From Dawidia cretensis (lineage in GTDB: Bacteria > Bacteroidota > Bacteroidia > Cytophagales > Cyclobacteriaceae): a stretch of DNA of 64,000 bases. The notes below the pieces were generated by a model, which was not told where the DNA came from, ran no database searches, and was given only the letters and a program-made list of their open reading frames with translations. The stretch spans positions 62,001 to 126,000 of the forward strand of contig NZ_JAHESE010000020.1 of NCBI RefSeq assembly GCF_018598175.1, written 5' to 3'. The position numbers and the translations under genes were made by a program. Shown here one piece after another: positions 26,324 through 35,854 of the stretch. Each line of letters starts with the position of its first letter. Positions within the stretch are counted from its first letter, which is position 1.

Positions 26324-27190
26324 TCAACCGGGATAATGTTGCGCGCGGTTTCTACGACGCAAGCGCATATACCGAAACACCAGCCCTACATCCAGTACTT
26401 TCAAACATTGCTTCATTTCATAGCCAATACGCTGGTGCAGCGCTCGCTGCTCCGCACGCGTGCGGTTCATCTCCAGTATTTTCTCACAGACACGATAGGT
26501 GCTATACCGTTGACGATCGTTACGCGTAAATTGTTTTTCAGCCAACGAACCCGTCACTACCCGCTTGCGCACCAACGCCTGGGGAATGTAACAAAATCGA
26601 AAGGCACGGGATCCGCGCATCCACAAATCAAAATCTTCATAAGACAACGACTCATCATACCCGCCGAGGCTGTCGATCAGCAATCGGGTAAACATCATAG
26701 ACGGGGAACAAATGAAATACCGCGTAATCAATGGTAAGTATACATCGCCCTGCGGCACCCTGGCATGCGGAAAGCGCTGAGAATGCAAATACAACAGGTT
26801 GCCGGAGGCATCGATCCATTCGGCATCGGTAAAGTTCAGGCCATAGGTCACGCCGTGCGCTTGCAGCGCTTTTACCCCATCGGCCACACGCCCGGATAAC
26901 AGCACATCGTCCGCCGCCAGATCAATGATGTAATCGCCGGTGGCATGCGCCAACCCCCGGTTGAAAGCACGGCAGTTGCCGATATTTTCCGTCAGCGGTA
27001 TAAAGACTACCTCGGGCATGGAACGCAGCTTCTCGCGAATCACGGCGACGCTATTGTCCTGACTCGCATCGTCCACTACAATCAGCTCGATATTGTCATA
27101 GGTCTGTTGCAGCGCCGAGTCGATCGCTTCTTCTACAAACCGGGCGTGGTTGTGACACAAACAGATGATGGAAACACGTGCGGACTGCAT
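26324..27190 (-). CDS. glycosyltransferase family 2
   Basis: 288 aa from the ATG at 27190, which overlaps the stop of the GNAT gene as TGATG; a GTG one codon earlier is less likely. The GT-A fold is clear: SIICLCHNHARFVEEAIDSALQQTYDNIELIVVDDAS, then AADD at the metal-binding position, and YEDFDLWMR with the catalytic acidic pair. The C-terminal 60 residues are very basic and probably lie at the membrane. It is the last gene of a four-gene minus-strand block. The acceptor is unknown; surface polysaccharide is likely. Confidence 0.9.
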   Translation of the reverse strand: MQSARVSIICLCHNHARFVEEAIDSALQQTYDNIELIVVDDASQDNSVAVIREKLRSMPEVVFIPLTENIGNCRAFNRGLAHATGDYIIDLAADDVLLSGRVADGVKALQAHGVTYGLNFTDAEWIDASGNLLYLHSQRFPHARVPQGDVYLPLITRYFICSPSMMFTRLLIDSLGGYDESLSYEDFDLWMRGSRAFRFCYIPQALVRKRVVTGSLAEKQFTRNDRQRYSTYRVCEKILEMNRTRAEQRALHQRIGYEMKQCLKVLDVGLVFRYMRLRRRNRAQHYPG

Positions 27191-28128
27191 CACGACAACG
27201 ATTTGGTAAATGTAAACTTAGGCGAAGGCGCCCCTCCCAACCGGAGCTTAAATTCCAATAGACCAAAGTTGGGTACATCCCCTAAGGCCGAGGTGCCCAG
27301 GTCCAGCAACGCGATGCCCTGCCGAACGCAGTACTGATACATACCGTCGATAAGCATTACCACGGGGCTAAGCGCATCGTATGCCGCGTCGTGGTCAGAA
27401 TAAAAATTATACAGCACGTCGTCGCTTACCCGCACAGACAACGCGCCTGCGATGAGTTTCTTGTCCTGGTACACACCAAATAACACATAAGCCTCCGGAA
27501 AACGCGCGGCAGCTTTTAATACTTCTTCCCGGGAGAGTGAGAGCGCATACCCTTTCTTCTGACGACAGGTGGCAATGAAAGTATAGAGCTCCGGCAACTG
27601 CTCCGCCGGTAAGACATCAACCTCCAACCCGGCCGCGGCCGCCTGTCGTAGCTTACGCCGCTCCCACGCATGCAATGACCGCTCCCCGGACTTCTCCACC
27701 TCGATCAACGCCGTCGCTTCGGCATGCACTACCCGGTACCCCTGGTTGATGAGGAATGTGTGCAGTAAAGCCGATGTGTGCGGCCAATATCCTTGCGGTG
27801 CGCTCTTCAGCGTCAGTTGTGTAACGCCTTCGGCACGCAGGCTGGATTCAATAAAAGAAATGAAATCAAACAGCTGTGTAGGCGACACCCGCGAGGAACA
27901 TTCAATGCCACCATACGGCGCGCGCAACGGGCTCTTGCCTACGCCATTGTCAATACACACCTGGAACACAGCCAGCAATTGGCGACGTTTTTCGTGCAGC
28001 ATAAAAAAGCTCCGCCACACCTGACCACCTTGCAAAGCCACGTGCCCCGGTTGATTATAGAGGGATATCGTATAATCAGGATGATAGCCTACGGGCCATG
28101 CTCCTGTTGAAAATATGACAGAGCTCAA
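27190..28128 (-). CDS. GNAT-fold acyltransferase, FemAB/BioF2-like
   Basis: 312 aa. The start appears to be a TTG that overlaps the stop codon of the upstream gene as TTGA; no early in-frame ATG exists. The protein contains two GNAT-like halves, with a basic WERRKLRQAAAAGLEVDV helix in the middle. The C-terminal part LFGVYQDKKLIAGALSVRV followed by YNFYSDHD and YQYCVRQGIALLDLGTS is typical of the FemAB-like acetyltransferase group. Such enzymes transfer acyl or aminoacyl groups to cell-wall or polysaccharide precursors. The neighbour glycosyltransferase supports a role in polysaccharide decoration. Confidence 0.82.
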   Translation of the reverse strand: MSSVIFSTGAWPVGYHPDYTISLYNQPGHVALQGGQVWRSFFMLHEKRRQLLAVFQVCIDNGVGKSPLRAPYGGIECSSRVSPTQLFDFISFIESSLRAEGVTQLTLKSAPQGYWPHTSALLHTFLINQGYRVVHAEATALIEVEKSGERSLHAWERRKLRQAAAAGLEVDVLPAEQLPELYTFIATCRQKKGYALSLSREEVLKAAARFPEAYVLFGVYQDKKLIAGALSVRVSDDVLYNFYSDHDAAYDALSPVVMLIDGMYQYCVRQGIALLDLGTSALGDVPNFGLLEFKLRLGGAPSPKFTFTKSLS

Positions 28129-28604
28129 TACGGAATACCGATCTTTTTATAAATGAAGTGCATCAGCCACGCCGGTCCGATCAGCAGAAACTGTATGTCT
28201 TTTAGAAACGACGGCTTTTTGCCTTCGATCTTATGACCGTAAAATTGCCCGACCCAGGCCAGCACAAATATACCTATACATACCGCCCACAGCGGTCCGA
28301 CGTTTAGTCGTATAATCACGTTCACCAGCGCCAGGCAAGCGGCACTGAACAACATCATGCCGATGCTCAGGGGGATCGACAACGTCACGTAATAAACAAT
28401 CACGGGAATGAGCAGCACGGTCCCCCAGTGCGCGTAGACGTTGCCTTCGCCGAGGAATTGCTGCACCGGCGTCGCGGGAATGGAGGCGATCAGCCCGACG
28501 ATGCTAAAAAAGATTGCCGGTACACAAATCCAGTGAATGGTTTTGTTGGTGGCGTCCTGGTGACTCTCGCCATATTCGGTAAATAGATAATCGATCTTGC
28601 GCAT
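28125..28604 (-). CDS. DUF962/Mpo1-like membrane protein
   Basis: 159 aa from the ATG at 28604. About four hydrophobic helices follow the N-terminal motif YGESHQDATNKTIHWICVPAI, which carries the conserved His and Asn residues of DUF962. Yeast Mpo1 of this family is an Fe(II)-dependent dioxygenase in fatty-acid alpha-oxidation; bacterial members are usually uncharacterised. The gene overlaps the GNAT gene through TTGA and lies 61 bp behind the DUF4442 gene. A lipid-related role is plausible. Confidence 0.85.
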   Translation of the reverse strand: MRKIDYLFTEYGESHQDATNKTIHWICVPAIFFSIVGLIASIPATPVQQFLGEGNVYAHWGTVLLIPVIVYYVTLSIPLSIGMMLFSAACLALVNVIIRLNVGPLWAVCIGIFVLAWVGQFYGHKIEGKKPSFLKDIQFLLIGPAWLMHFIYKKIGIPY

Positions 28605-28665
28605 ACACAAAGGGGTTTAGGGCAAAGTAATGTACTTAAAAACGAACGTAAAACATACCGGTTTT

Positions 28666-29181
28666 TCAGGCGCTGACCTTGGTGCGTACACGCTGCCAGT
28701 CTTTGATCTGCCAAAACACTTTGCCTGTCGTCAGGTGATTGCCCGCCTCGTCGTGGATCTTTACTTCGCAGGGTATTACCACCGCCTCCTGCGTGCGCAA
28801 CGGTTCGTAGATCTGCTCTTGCAACCACGCCTCCGAAATTTCAAACACCGCCGTAGCGTCCATCTTGCCTTGATAATGATAGTCCATTTCCAGGCGTTGC
28901 ATAATGATGCGATACTTGCGGCTGTCGAGGCGGCTCACCAGCAGAAAGCCCGTCGTAAATTCCGAAACAGTCGCCAGGGCACAAGCGTGCAGTCCGCGAA
29001 TGTGGTTCTGGTTACGGCGCCGGTACGGCAGCCGTGTTTTGAGATGGTAATCACCAATGTCTATGACCTGAAAACCGTGAGGTCTGTTAAAGGGTATCAT
29101 CCGGTCTAACGACTTGTTCAGCAGCCAGCGGTAAAAGCCGGAGTGCTGGGCTTTGGCGACAATCTTATTCGGGTCAAACAT
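28666..29181 (-). CDS. DUF4442 hotdog-fold protein, possible thioesterase
   Basis: 171 aa from the ATG at 29181; an upstream TTG would add nine residues. The segment RNQNHIRGLHACALATVSEFTTGFLL resembles the hotdog-fold helix region, where conserved polar residues (N, H) and a following acidic residue act in acyl-CoA thioesterases. DUF4442 proteins are predicted thioesterases of unknown substrate. It is the first gene of the minus-strand block with DUF962, GNAT and glycosyltransferase genes, and is divergent from the saccharopine-dehydrogenase-like gene. Confidence 0.82.
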   Translation of the reverse strand: MFDPNKIVAKAQHSGFYRWLLNKSLDRMIPFNRPHGFQVIDIGDYHLKTRLPYRRRNQNHIRGLHACALATVSEFTTGFLLVSRLDSRKYRIIMQRLEMDYHYQGKMDATAVFEISEAWLQEQIYEPLRTQEAVVIPCEVKIHDEAGNHLTTGKVFWQIKDWQRVRTKVSA

Positions 29182-29237
29182 AGCGGTAGCATTTCTGTGG
29201 TTAGCCAAGGTATGTAATTTCTCCTTACCTTACTTCT

Positions 29238-30368
29238 ATGAAAAAGAAAGTCCTTGTACTGGGCGCGGGGTTGGTGGGCAATGCCATTGCCATCGACCTG
29301 GCCAAGACCTATAATGTTACCTCGGCCGACGTCCGCCCCGAGGCACTCGGCGCACTGGCGAAACATGGCGTAAAAACCTGCCAGGCCGACCTGAGCGACC
29401 TCGACCTGCTCCACGCACTGGTACAACCGTTCGACCTGGTGGTCGGCGCCGTACCCGGCTTCATGGGTTTTCAAACCGCACGCACGGTAATCGAAGCCGG
29501 CAGGAACATGGTGGACATCTCATTCTTTCCCGAAGACCCCTTCCTCCTCGACGATCTTGCCCGCCGTCAAAACGTCACCATCATCACCGACTGCGGCGTC
29601 GCCCCCGGCATGGGCAATATCATCCTGGGCTATCACCGCCCGCGCATGCAGGTACAATCCTACGAATGCCTCGTCGGCGGCCTGCCCAGCGTGCGCGAGT
29701 GGCCCTATGAATATAAGGCCGTATTCTCCCCCATCGACGTTATCGAAGAATATACCCGCCCGGCACGCTATGTACAAAACGGCGCCATCGTCGTGCGCGA
29801 GGCGCTGTCTGATGCCGAGCTTATTCACTTCCCCGGCGTCGGCACCCTCGAGTCCTGGAACAGCGACGGCCTGCGCACACTCATCCATACCATGCAGGGT
29901 ATTCCCGACATGATCGAAAAAACCCTGCGTTACCCCGGCTGCATCGAATACCTGCGCATGCTCCGCGACAGCGGATTTTTTTCCAAGGAAGAGATCGACG
30001 TAAACGGCATGCGCATACGGCCGCTAGACGTAACGGCGCAGCTACTATTTCCACAATGGAAGCTCAAGCCAGGAGAAGAAGAGTTTACCGTTATGCGCAT
30101 TCGCGTGAAAGGCATGGAAGAAGGGCTCTCCGTGACGTATGAATATAACTTACTGGACCGCACCGATCGGGCTACCGGCACATTGTCCATGGCGCGCACC
30201 ACGGGGTATACCTGCACGGCGGCTGTACAATTGGTATTGGATGGAAAGTTTACCCGTCGCGGCATTTCCCCCCCGGAGTATTTAGGAGAAGAGGAGTATA
30301 ATTTTAAGTATATACGCGATCATCTGGCCGCCCGCGGCGTGCAGTATGCGCTTACCGTGAAGGAATAG
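29238..30368 (+). CDS. saccharopine dehydrogenase family protein
   Basis: 376 aa. The N-terminal Rossmann domain has VLVLGAGLVGNAIAIDL (5-21), followed by DVSFF-like and DCGVAPGMGNI segments that form the saccharopine dehydrogenase / L-lysine 6-dehydrogenase signature. The C-terminal part has YECLVGGLPSVREWPYEYKAVFSP, common in the lysine-dehydrogenase-like branch. The reaction is probably an NAD(P)-dependent oxidation in lysine or related amino acid metabolism. No other lysine degradation gene is next to it, so the substrate is uncertain. Confidence 0.88.
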   Translation: MKKKVLVLGAGLVGNAIAIDLAKTYNVTSADVRPEALGALAKHGVKTCQADLSDLDLLHALVQPFDLVVGAVPGFMGFQTARTVIEAGRNMVDISFFPEDPFLLDDLARRQNVTIITDCGVAPGMGNIILGYHRPRMQVQSYECLVGGLPSVREWPYEYKAVFSPIDVIEEYTRPARYVQNGAIVVREALSDAELIHFPGVGTLESWNSDGLRTLIHTMQGIPDMIEKTLRYPGCIEYLRMLRDSGFFSKEEIDVNGMRIRPLDVTAQLLFPQWKLKPGEEEFTVMRIRVKGMEEGLSVTYEYNLLDRTDRATGTLSMARTTGYTCTAAVQLVLDGKFTRRGISPPEYLGEEEYNFKYIRDHLAARGVQYALTVKE

Positions 30369-30384
30369 ATCGTAGCCAGCTGTA

Positions 30385-30428
30385 ATAATAAAAAAGTCCA
30401 TTCCTCTTCACGAAGAACGGACCTTTTA
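30385..30428. terminator. probable bidirectional terminator
   Basis: AAAAAGTCC pairs with GGACCTTTT with one mismatch, with an inner CTTC/GAAG stem, between the ends of two convergent genes. A short T run follows on each strand. Confidence 0.55.
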
Positions 30429-30457
30429 ATATTGTTTTCAGAACGAGCGTCTTGACA

Positions 30458-32149
30458 CTAAGCTTTCGGCGCCAGCCGGCTCTTCCAATAGCCATAGCTA
30501 AAGTAGATCACCAAACCGATCGCCATCCATACAAAAAACCATTCCCAGGAAACCGCCGGGATCTCAATTAATAAGTACGCGCAGCACAGCATACCCAGCA
30601 CCGGGATAAGCGAATAGCTTTTTACGACCGTCAGCACCGTGATGACAGTTGCCACCAGCACATATACCAGGAAAAGCGCCTCTTGCAAGCTAGCGGTAGG
30701 GTTAGCCAGGTCCGTCTGGATGCGATCCAGGAACAGGTATATAAACGCCACGAACAGCACCGGCACAATAAACCGGCCATTGACATAGGGCAGCTTAAAG
30801 CCCGACCGCGTCGCACTATCCAGGCGCGGCAGCATCAGCACACCGCCCGATACCAGTACAAAGGCAAACAGGGTACCAATGCTGGTCAGGTCGGTCATGA
30901 GCGAGCTTTGCATAAAAAGCGACGGGATGGCTACCAGGAAACCGGTTACGATCGTCGAAAAGTGTGGTGTTTGGTAGCGGGGGTGCACTTTGGCAAAAGC
31001 CTTAGGCAACAAGCCGTCGCGGCTCATGCTCATCCAGATCCGGGGCTGGCCCAACGCAAAGACCAGCAACACGCTGGTAGTCGCCACGACTGCGCTAATG
31101 GCGATGATATAGCTGATCCACTCCTGCCCTACGCGCTCAAATACAAAGGCCAGCGGATCGTTTACGTTCAATTCAGAATAATGCACCATGCCCGTCAGGG
31201 CCAGCGCCACTAAAATGTATAATACGGTGCAGATTACCAACGAGTAGATCATACCCCGCGGCAGATCGCGTTTGGGGTCCTTACATTCTTCAGCGGTGGT
31301 GGAGATCGCATCGAAGCCGATATACGCATAAAACACAGCCGACACCCCCTTTAGTACCCCCGCAAAACCGTTCGGCAGGAATGGTGACCAATACGAAGGC
31401 TTGGCATAAATGAATCCAAAGACGATGACAAACAGCACGACGGCAATCTTAAAGATCACCATATAATTGGCGCTCTTCTTACTTTCCTTGATTCCTATAT
31501 AAGTGAGCCAGGTGATGAGAACGATGATGATACCGGCAGGCAAGTTCACAAAGATCGTTTTGCCGGCAACGACCGGGGCGCTCTCGTAAGCCGTGATGAC
31601 CGACTGCATATTGGGCGTCATGGCAACACCGCTGCTCAGCTGCTGCTTCGTGGTTTCGTAGGCGAGCTTGGCCGTGGTGGGGTCGATGGTCAACCAACCC
31701 GGCAGGTGAATGCCGGCCGCTTCAAGCAAGTGGTTGAAATAGCTGCTCCACGAAATAGACACGACAATATTGCCGATGGCGTATTCCAGGATCAGCGCCC
31801 AGCCGATGATCCAGGCAATGATCTCGCCGAAGGAAACATACGCATAGGTATAGGCGCTGCCGGAAATCGGCACGCGGCTCGCAAACTCTGCATAACAAAG
31901 GGCAGAAAATCCACAGGTGATGGCGGTAAAGACAAATAACAACGATATACCCGGCCCCCCGTTAGACGCTGCCGTGCCGATCGTTGAAAATATACCCGCT
32001 CCGACTACGGCAGCAATGCCCATAAAAGTCAGATCGCGCACCGACAGCACTCTACGCAGGCCTTTGCCGCCATGGCCGTCGTCGACACCCCGCTCGGCGT
32101 CCTGCGCAATAGTCGTCAGCGACTTTTTGCGGAATAGAGATTTTGACAT
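30458..32149 (-). CDS. APC-superfamily amino acid permease, cationic amino acid transporter-like
   Basis: 563 aa with about twelve to fourteen hydrophobic helices. The first helix has GIAAVVGAGIFSTIGTAA, where the unwound GAGIF segment binds the amino acid backbone. YAEFASRVPISGSAYTYAYVSFGE and FYAYIGFDAISTTAEECKDPKRDLPRG are consensus blocks of the CAT-like branch (YfnA group). The protein is a proton-driven uptake or exchange carrier at the inner membrane; which amino acid is not determined. It is a single-gene unit convergent with the saccharopine-dehydrogenase-like gene. Confidence 0.92.
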   Translation of the reverse strand: MSKSLFRKKSLTTIAQDAERGVDDGHGGKGLRRVLSVRDLTFMGIAAVVGAGIFSTIGTAASNGGPGISLLFVFTAITCGFSALCYAEFASRVPISGSAYTYAYVSFGEIIAWIIGWALILEYAIGNIVVSISWSSYFNHLLEAAGIHLPGWLTIDPTTAKLAYETTKQQLSSGVAMTPNMQSVITAYESAPVVAGKTIFVNLPAGIIIVLITWLTYIGIKESKKSANYMVIFKIAVVLFVIVFGFIYAKPSYWSPFLPNGFAGVLKGVSAVFYAYIGFDAISTTAEECKDPKRDLPRGMIYSLVICTVLYILVALALTGMVHYSELNVNDPLAFVFERVGQEWISYIIAISAVVATTSVLLVFALGQPRIWMSMSRDGLLPKAFAKVHPRYQTPHFSTIVTGFLVAIPSLFMQSSLMTDLTSIGTLFAFVLVSGGVLMLPRLDSATRSGFKLPYVNGRFIVPVLFVAFIYLFLDRIQTDLANPTASLQEALFLVYVLVATVITVLTVVKSYSLIPVLGMLCCAYLLIEIPAVSWEWFFVWMAIGLVIYFSYGYWKSRLAPKA

Positions 32150-32337
32150 TCAGTTCAGTTTAGGGTTAAGTAGGGCTCAAAATAGCAAAAATTGATCAGC
32201 ATTACAGGTTTGCCCGTTTCCGAACATTTGCCACGCTGCCCATTAAGTCCGAAAGTTACCGGCGGTAGGATAGGTGTCAGTATTTTTACTTTATTTTAAG
32301 GCGTGATAATTTTTTTAAGCTTTAATCGTATTTTTTA

Positions 32338-32982
32338 ATGCAGTCGTCCTCCGAACATGTAAAAGACACACACGCAGACCCCTCAGGTTTTAAGACCACT
32401 ATTTCAAACGAAGAACTCAACCAGCTACAGCTCAAAGCCTTTCACGAAAAGGTACAGGTCGTTACCGACCCGGCCGCGCTGCCGGCGGTAGCAAAAGAAA
32501 TTCAAAAACACACCGTGGTGGGCTTCGATACCGAAACCCGCCCCAGTTTTAAGCGCGGGCAGGTATTTAAGGTCGCCCTCATTCAACTGGCCATTCCCGG
32601 CAAGGTGTTTCTCATCCGCACGCATCATGCGGGCGTCACACCCGAAATTGCCGCCATCTTTGAAAACCCCGGCATCATTAAAGCCGGCGTAGCCATACAC
32701 GACGACATCAAAGGTCTGCAAAAATTTGCCCCTTTTACCCCCCAGTCGTTTGTCGACCTATCCATCGTAGCCCGTAAAGCCGGCTACCAGGTAGAAAGTG
32801 TAAAAAAACTCACTGGCCTCCTCCTGGGCTTCCGCATTTCCAAAAGCGCCCAGACCTCCAACTGGGAAGCACCCACCCTGACCGAAAAACAGATCGAGTA
32901 CGCCGCCACCGACGCCTGGGTCTGCCTGGAGATTTACCGCAAATTGATCGAAGCCAGCGGTAAAGGCCCCGTCGTGCAATAG
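32338..32982 (+). CDS. 3'-5' exonuclease, DEDDy type
   Basis: 214 aa. The RNase D-like catalytic residues are visible: Asp64 and Glu66 in FDTET, an Asp in HDDIKGL (122-123), and Tyr188-x3-Asp192 in YAATDAW. These coordinate two metal ions for hydrolysis of 3' nucleotides. The domain stands alone with no HRDC or polymerase part, which is common for Bacteroidota members of this group. The first 40 residues are polar and poorly conserved in appearance. The natural substrate, RNA or DNA, cannot be decided. Confidence 0.92.
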   Translation: MQSSSEHVKDTHADPSGFKTTISNEELNQLQLKAFHEKVQVVTDPAALPAVAKEIQKHTVVGFDTETRPSFKRGQVFKVALIQLAIPGKVFLIRTHHAGVTPEIAAIFENPGIIKAGVAIHDDIKGLQKFAPFTPQSFVDLSIVARKAGYQVESVKKLTGLLLGFRISKSAQTSNWEAPTLTEKQIEYAATDAWVCLEIYRKLIEASGKGPVVQ

Positions 32983-32989
32983 ACCTAAA

Positions 32990-33019
32990 GTGAGTGTGAG
33001 CGCGCGCGCTCACACTCAC
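32990..33019. repeat. perfect GTGAGTGTGAGCG hairpin
   Basis: GTGAGTGTGAGCG (32990-33002) pairs perfectly with CGCTCACACTCAC (33007-33019) over CGCG. It sits 7 bp after the exonuclease stop codon but lacks a T run, so it could stabilise or end the transcript. The right arm and its flank recur at 37443-37460 with 17 of 18 identical bases. Confidence 0.6.
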
Positions 33020-33097
33020 GCTGTCTCATCGTGCAGGTTAGTGCAGGAAAGTCATGCAGCAATACGCCGTATCTTGCGACGTAACCTGGAACCGCCT

Positions 33098-35791
33098 ATG
33101 ACACGTCTGCTCTTTTTCCTCTGCCTGCTGGCCACCGCCACCCAGGCGCAAAAACTCGCCGTCACAACACCGACCTGCGAATACCAACACAACCCCCTGG
33201 GCCTGGGCATAACAACACCGCGCTTCAGCTGGGTACTCACCGCCACCCGCCGCAACGTACTACAAACAGGCTATGAGCTCGTGGTGAGCCGCGACGCCGG
33301 CTTTCGCAACGTAGTCTGGAAAACCGGTCGGGTAAAGAGCGACCAATCGGTGCTCGTATCCTACCGTGGCCCCGCCCTCACCGCCGGCGAGAAATACTAT
33401 TGGCGCGTGCGCGTATGGGACAACGGTGGCAACGCCAGCGCGTGGAGCACCGCCCAGTCGTTCGAAATGGGCCTCTTACAACCCGGTGACTGGACGGCCG
33501 CCTGGATCGAGCCCGGCCTGCCCGGCGATGCCGTCAACAAACCTGCGCCCCTGGTGCGACGCGAGTTCACCCTCGGCAAGCCCGTGGCCACCGCCCGGCT
33601 CTACATCACTGCCCACGGCCTGTACGAAGCTCATATCAATGGCCAGCGGGTAGGCGATGCGTATCTCACGCCCGGCTGGACAAGCTATAACAAGCGGCTT
33701 CAATACCAGGTATACGATGTCACCCCACTACTCAAGACAGGCGTCAACGCCACTGGGGTATTACTCGGCGACGGCTGGTACCGGGGAAACCTGGCCTGGG
33801 CCGACACAAAAAACATCTATGGCTCCACGCTCGGACTGCTCTACGAGCTCCGCGTCACCTACACCGACGGCACGCGCCAGGTCATTACATCCGACAAACA
33901 ATGGAAAAGCAACACCGGTCCCATCGTGCGGGCCGGGATCTATTACGGTGAAGCCTACGATGCCCGCCTCGAAAAGACCGGATGGACCAAGACCGGCTAC
34001 GCCGACGCGGGTTGGCAGGGCGTAAAAGTTGCCGAAGGTGGAAAAGACAACCTCGTGGCTACCTACGGCCCGCCCGTACGCAAACACGAGACCTTCCGCG
34101 CACAAAAGATCATCCACACGCCGAAAGGCGAAACGGTCGTGGACTTCGGCCAGAACCTGGTCGGATGGATCACACTGAAAGTATCGGGCAAAGCAGGCGA
34201 CCGCGTCACGATCCGCCACGCCGAAGTGCTCGATCGCGAAGGCAACTTTTATACCGACAACCTCCGCGCCGCACAGGCCGAAGTAGTGTACACGCTGAAA
34301 GGCGGCGGCCAGGAAGTATATGAGCCTCGGCTCAGCTTCTTCGGTTTCCGCTATATAAAAGTCGAAGGCTATCCCGGCACACTGACAACCGAGAATATCT
34401 CCGCCACCGCGTTGTATTCCGACATGCCCTCCACCGGCAGCTTTTCCACCTCGCATCCGCTCATCAACCAGCTTCAGCACAACATCCGCTGGGGCCAGAA
34501 CGGCAACTTCGTGGACGTCCCCACCGACTGCCCGCAACGCGACGAGCGGTTGGGCTGGACCGGCGATGCGCAGGTATTCGCCCGCACCGCGGCCTTCAAC
34601 CGGCAGGTAGCCGGCTTCTTCAACAAGTGGATGCACGATGTAGCCGCCGACCAGCAGGCTGACGGACGCATTCCCTTCGTGATCCCCAACGTACTGGGCC
34701 AGAACGACGCCGCCTCCACGGGCTGGGCCGATGTCGTCACCATCATTCCCTGGACGATGTTCCAGGCCTATGGCGACACGACCTTCCTCCGGCAACAATA
34801 CCCGTCCATGAAAGCGTGGGTAGACTATATGGAACGCAACAGTCAACACGACCTCTGGAACACCGGCTTCCATTTCGGCGACTGGCTTTTCTATCGCCCG
34901 TTCGATGACAACGACGGCACCTCCGCCGTCACCGACAAATACCTCATCGCACAATGTTTCCGCGCCAACTCCGTACAGTTGATGATCAACGCAGCGACTA
35001 TACTCGGACGACAAGACGAAGCACAAGCCTACAGCAGCCAGCTGAAGAAAATTAAGGACGCTTTCCTGCGGGAGTATGCAACGCCGTCGGGGCGATTGGT
35101 ATCCGGCACCCAAACCGCGTATGTACTGGCATTGCAATTCGACATGCTGCCCGAGAACCTGCGCGCACAAGCCGCGGACCGCCTCGTGGCCAACGTCCGT
35201 CAATACGGTAACCACCTTACTACAGGCTTCCTCGGCACGCCCTACCTCTGTCATGTTTTATCGCAGACCGGCCACACCGACGTGGCGTACGACTTGCTCC
35301 TGCAAGAGACATACCCTTCGTGGTTATATCCGGTGAAAATGGGGGCCACGACCATTTGGGAACGGTGGGACGGCCAGCGTCCGGATGGCACCTTTCAAAC
35401 ACCCGGCATGAACTCGTTTAACCACTACGCCTATGGCGCCATCGGCGACTGGATGTACCGCCGCATCACCGGTATACGCAATGCCGCACCGGGCTACAAA
35501 CACATCACCATCGCGCCCGAGCCGGGCGGCAACATACAACAAGCCGCCGCCGAGCTGGTGACGCCGCATGGCTCCGTCAGCTCCGCCTGGAAAAAAGCCG
35601 GTGCCGCGTTTACGCTGGACGTTACGATACCCGCGAACACCACGGCCGAAGTCGTGCTGCCGGGCGCCGCGGGCAAGAAGGTGATCGAGACCAGGACGGC
35701 GCTTGAGCAAACCGGCTTCGCGCAGAAAACCACCGGCAGCGATATTACAGTCACGCTGGGCTCGGGCACCTACCACTTTCAGTATGAATAA
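33098..35791 (+). CDS. alpha-L-rhamnosidase, GH78
   Basis: 897 aa from the ATG at 33098; the frame is open to 32990, but the signal peptide MTRLLFFLCLLATATQAQ begins at the ATG. It removes terminal L-rhamnose from glycosides. Domain order: fibronectin-like N-terminal domain (about 20-130), rhamnosidase N domains (about 140-400), the six-hairpin catalytic domain with DVPTDCPQRDERLGWTGDAQ near 470-490 that holds the general acid, and a C-terminal beta domain from about 800. Length is normal. It has no SusC/SusD pair or other glycosidase beside it, unusual for a Bacteroidota glycan enzyme. A TATCTTGC at 33070 could be a -7 element. Confidence 0.93.
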   Translation: MTRLLFFLCLLATATQAQKLAVTTPTCEYQHNPLGLGITTPRFSWVLTATRRNVLQTGYELVVSRDAGFRNVVWKTGRVKSDQSVLVSYRGPALTAGEKYYWRVRVWDNGGNASAWSTAQSFEMGLLQPGDWTAAWIEPGLPGDAVNKPAPLVRREFTLGKPVATARLYITAHGLYEAHINGQRVGDAYLTPGWTSYNKRLQYQVYDVTPLLKTGVNATGVLLGDGWYRGNLAWADTKNIYGSTLGLLYELRVTYTDGTRQVITSDKQWKSNTGPIVRAGIYYGEAYDARLEKTGWTKTGYADAGWQGVKVAEGGKDNLVATYGPPVRKHETFRAQKIIHTPKGETVVDFGQNLVGWITLKVSGKAGDRVTIRHAEVLDREGNFYTDNLRAAQAEVVYTLKGGGQEVYEPRLSFFGFRYIKVEGYPGTLTTENISATALYSDMPSTGSFSTSHPLINQLQHNIRWGQNGNFVDVPTDCPQRDERLGWTGDAQVFARTAAFNRQVAGFFNKWMHDVAADQQADGRIPFVIPNVLGQNDAASTGWADVVTIIPWTMFQAYGDTTFLRQQYPSMKAWVDYMERNSQHDLWNTGFHFGDWLFYRPFDDNDGTSAVTDKYLIAQCFRANSVQLMINAATILGRQDEAQAYSSQLKKIKDAFLREYATPSGRLVSGTQTAYVLALQFDMLPENLRAQAADRLVANVRQYGNHLTTGFLGTPYLCHVLSQTGHTDVAYDLLLQETYPSWLYPVKMGATTIWERWDGQRPDGTFQTPGMNSFNHYAYGAIGDWMYRRITGIRNAAPGYKHITIAPEPGGNIQQAAAELVTPHGSVSSAWKKAGAAFTLDVTIPANTTAEVVLPGAAGKKVIETRTALEQTGFAQKTTGSDITVTLGSGTYHFQYE

Positions 35792-35854
35792 TACATTGAT
35801 TATTCTGAGTAACATTCCGGGATGGTTTCCGTTGGTAAGGACTGAATATTCCGC

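Noticed and set aside
32990-33097. 36-residue N-terminal extension of the rhamnosidase
   Set aside because: The extension runs through the GTGAGTGTG hairpin, and a clear signal peptide begins at the ATG at 33098.
33761-35254. 497-codon open frame on the minus strand
   Set aside because: It is antisense to the GH78 catalytic domain, whose motifs are clear. High GC at third positions keeps the reverse frame open.
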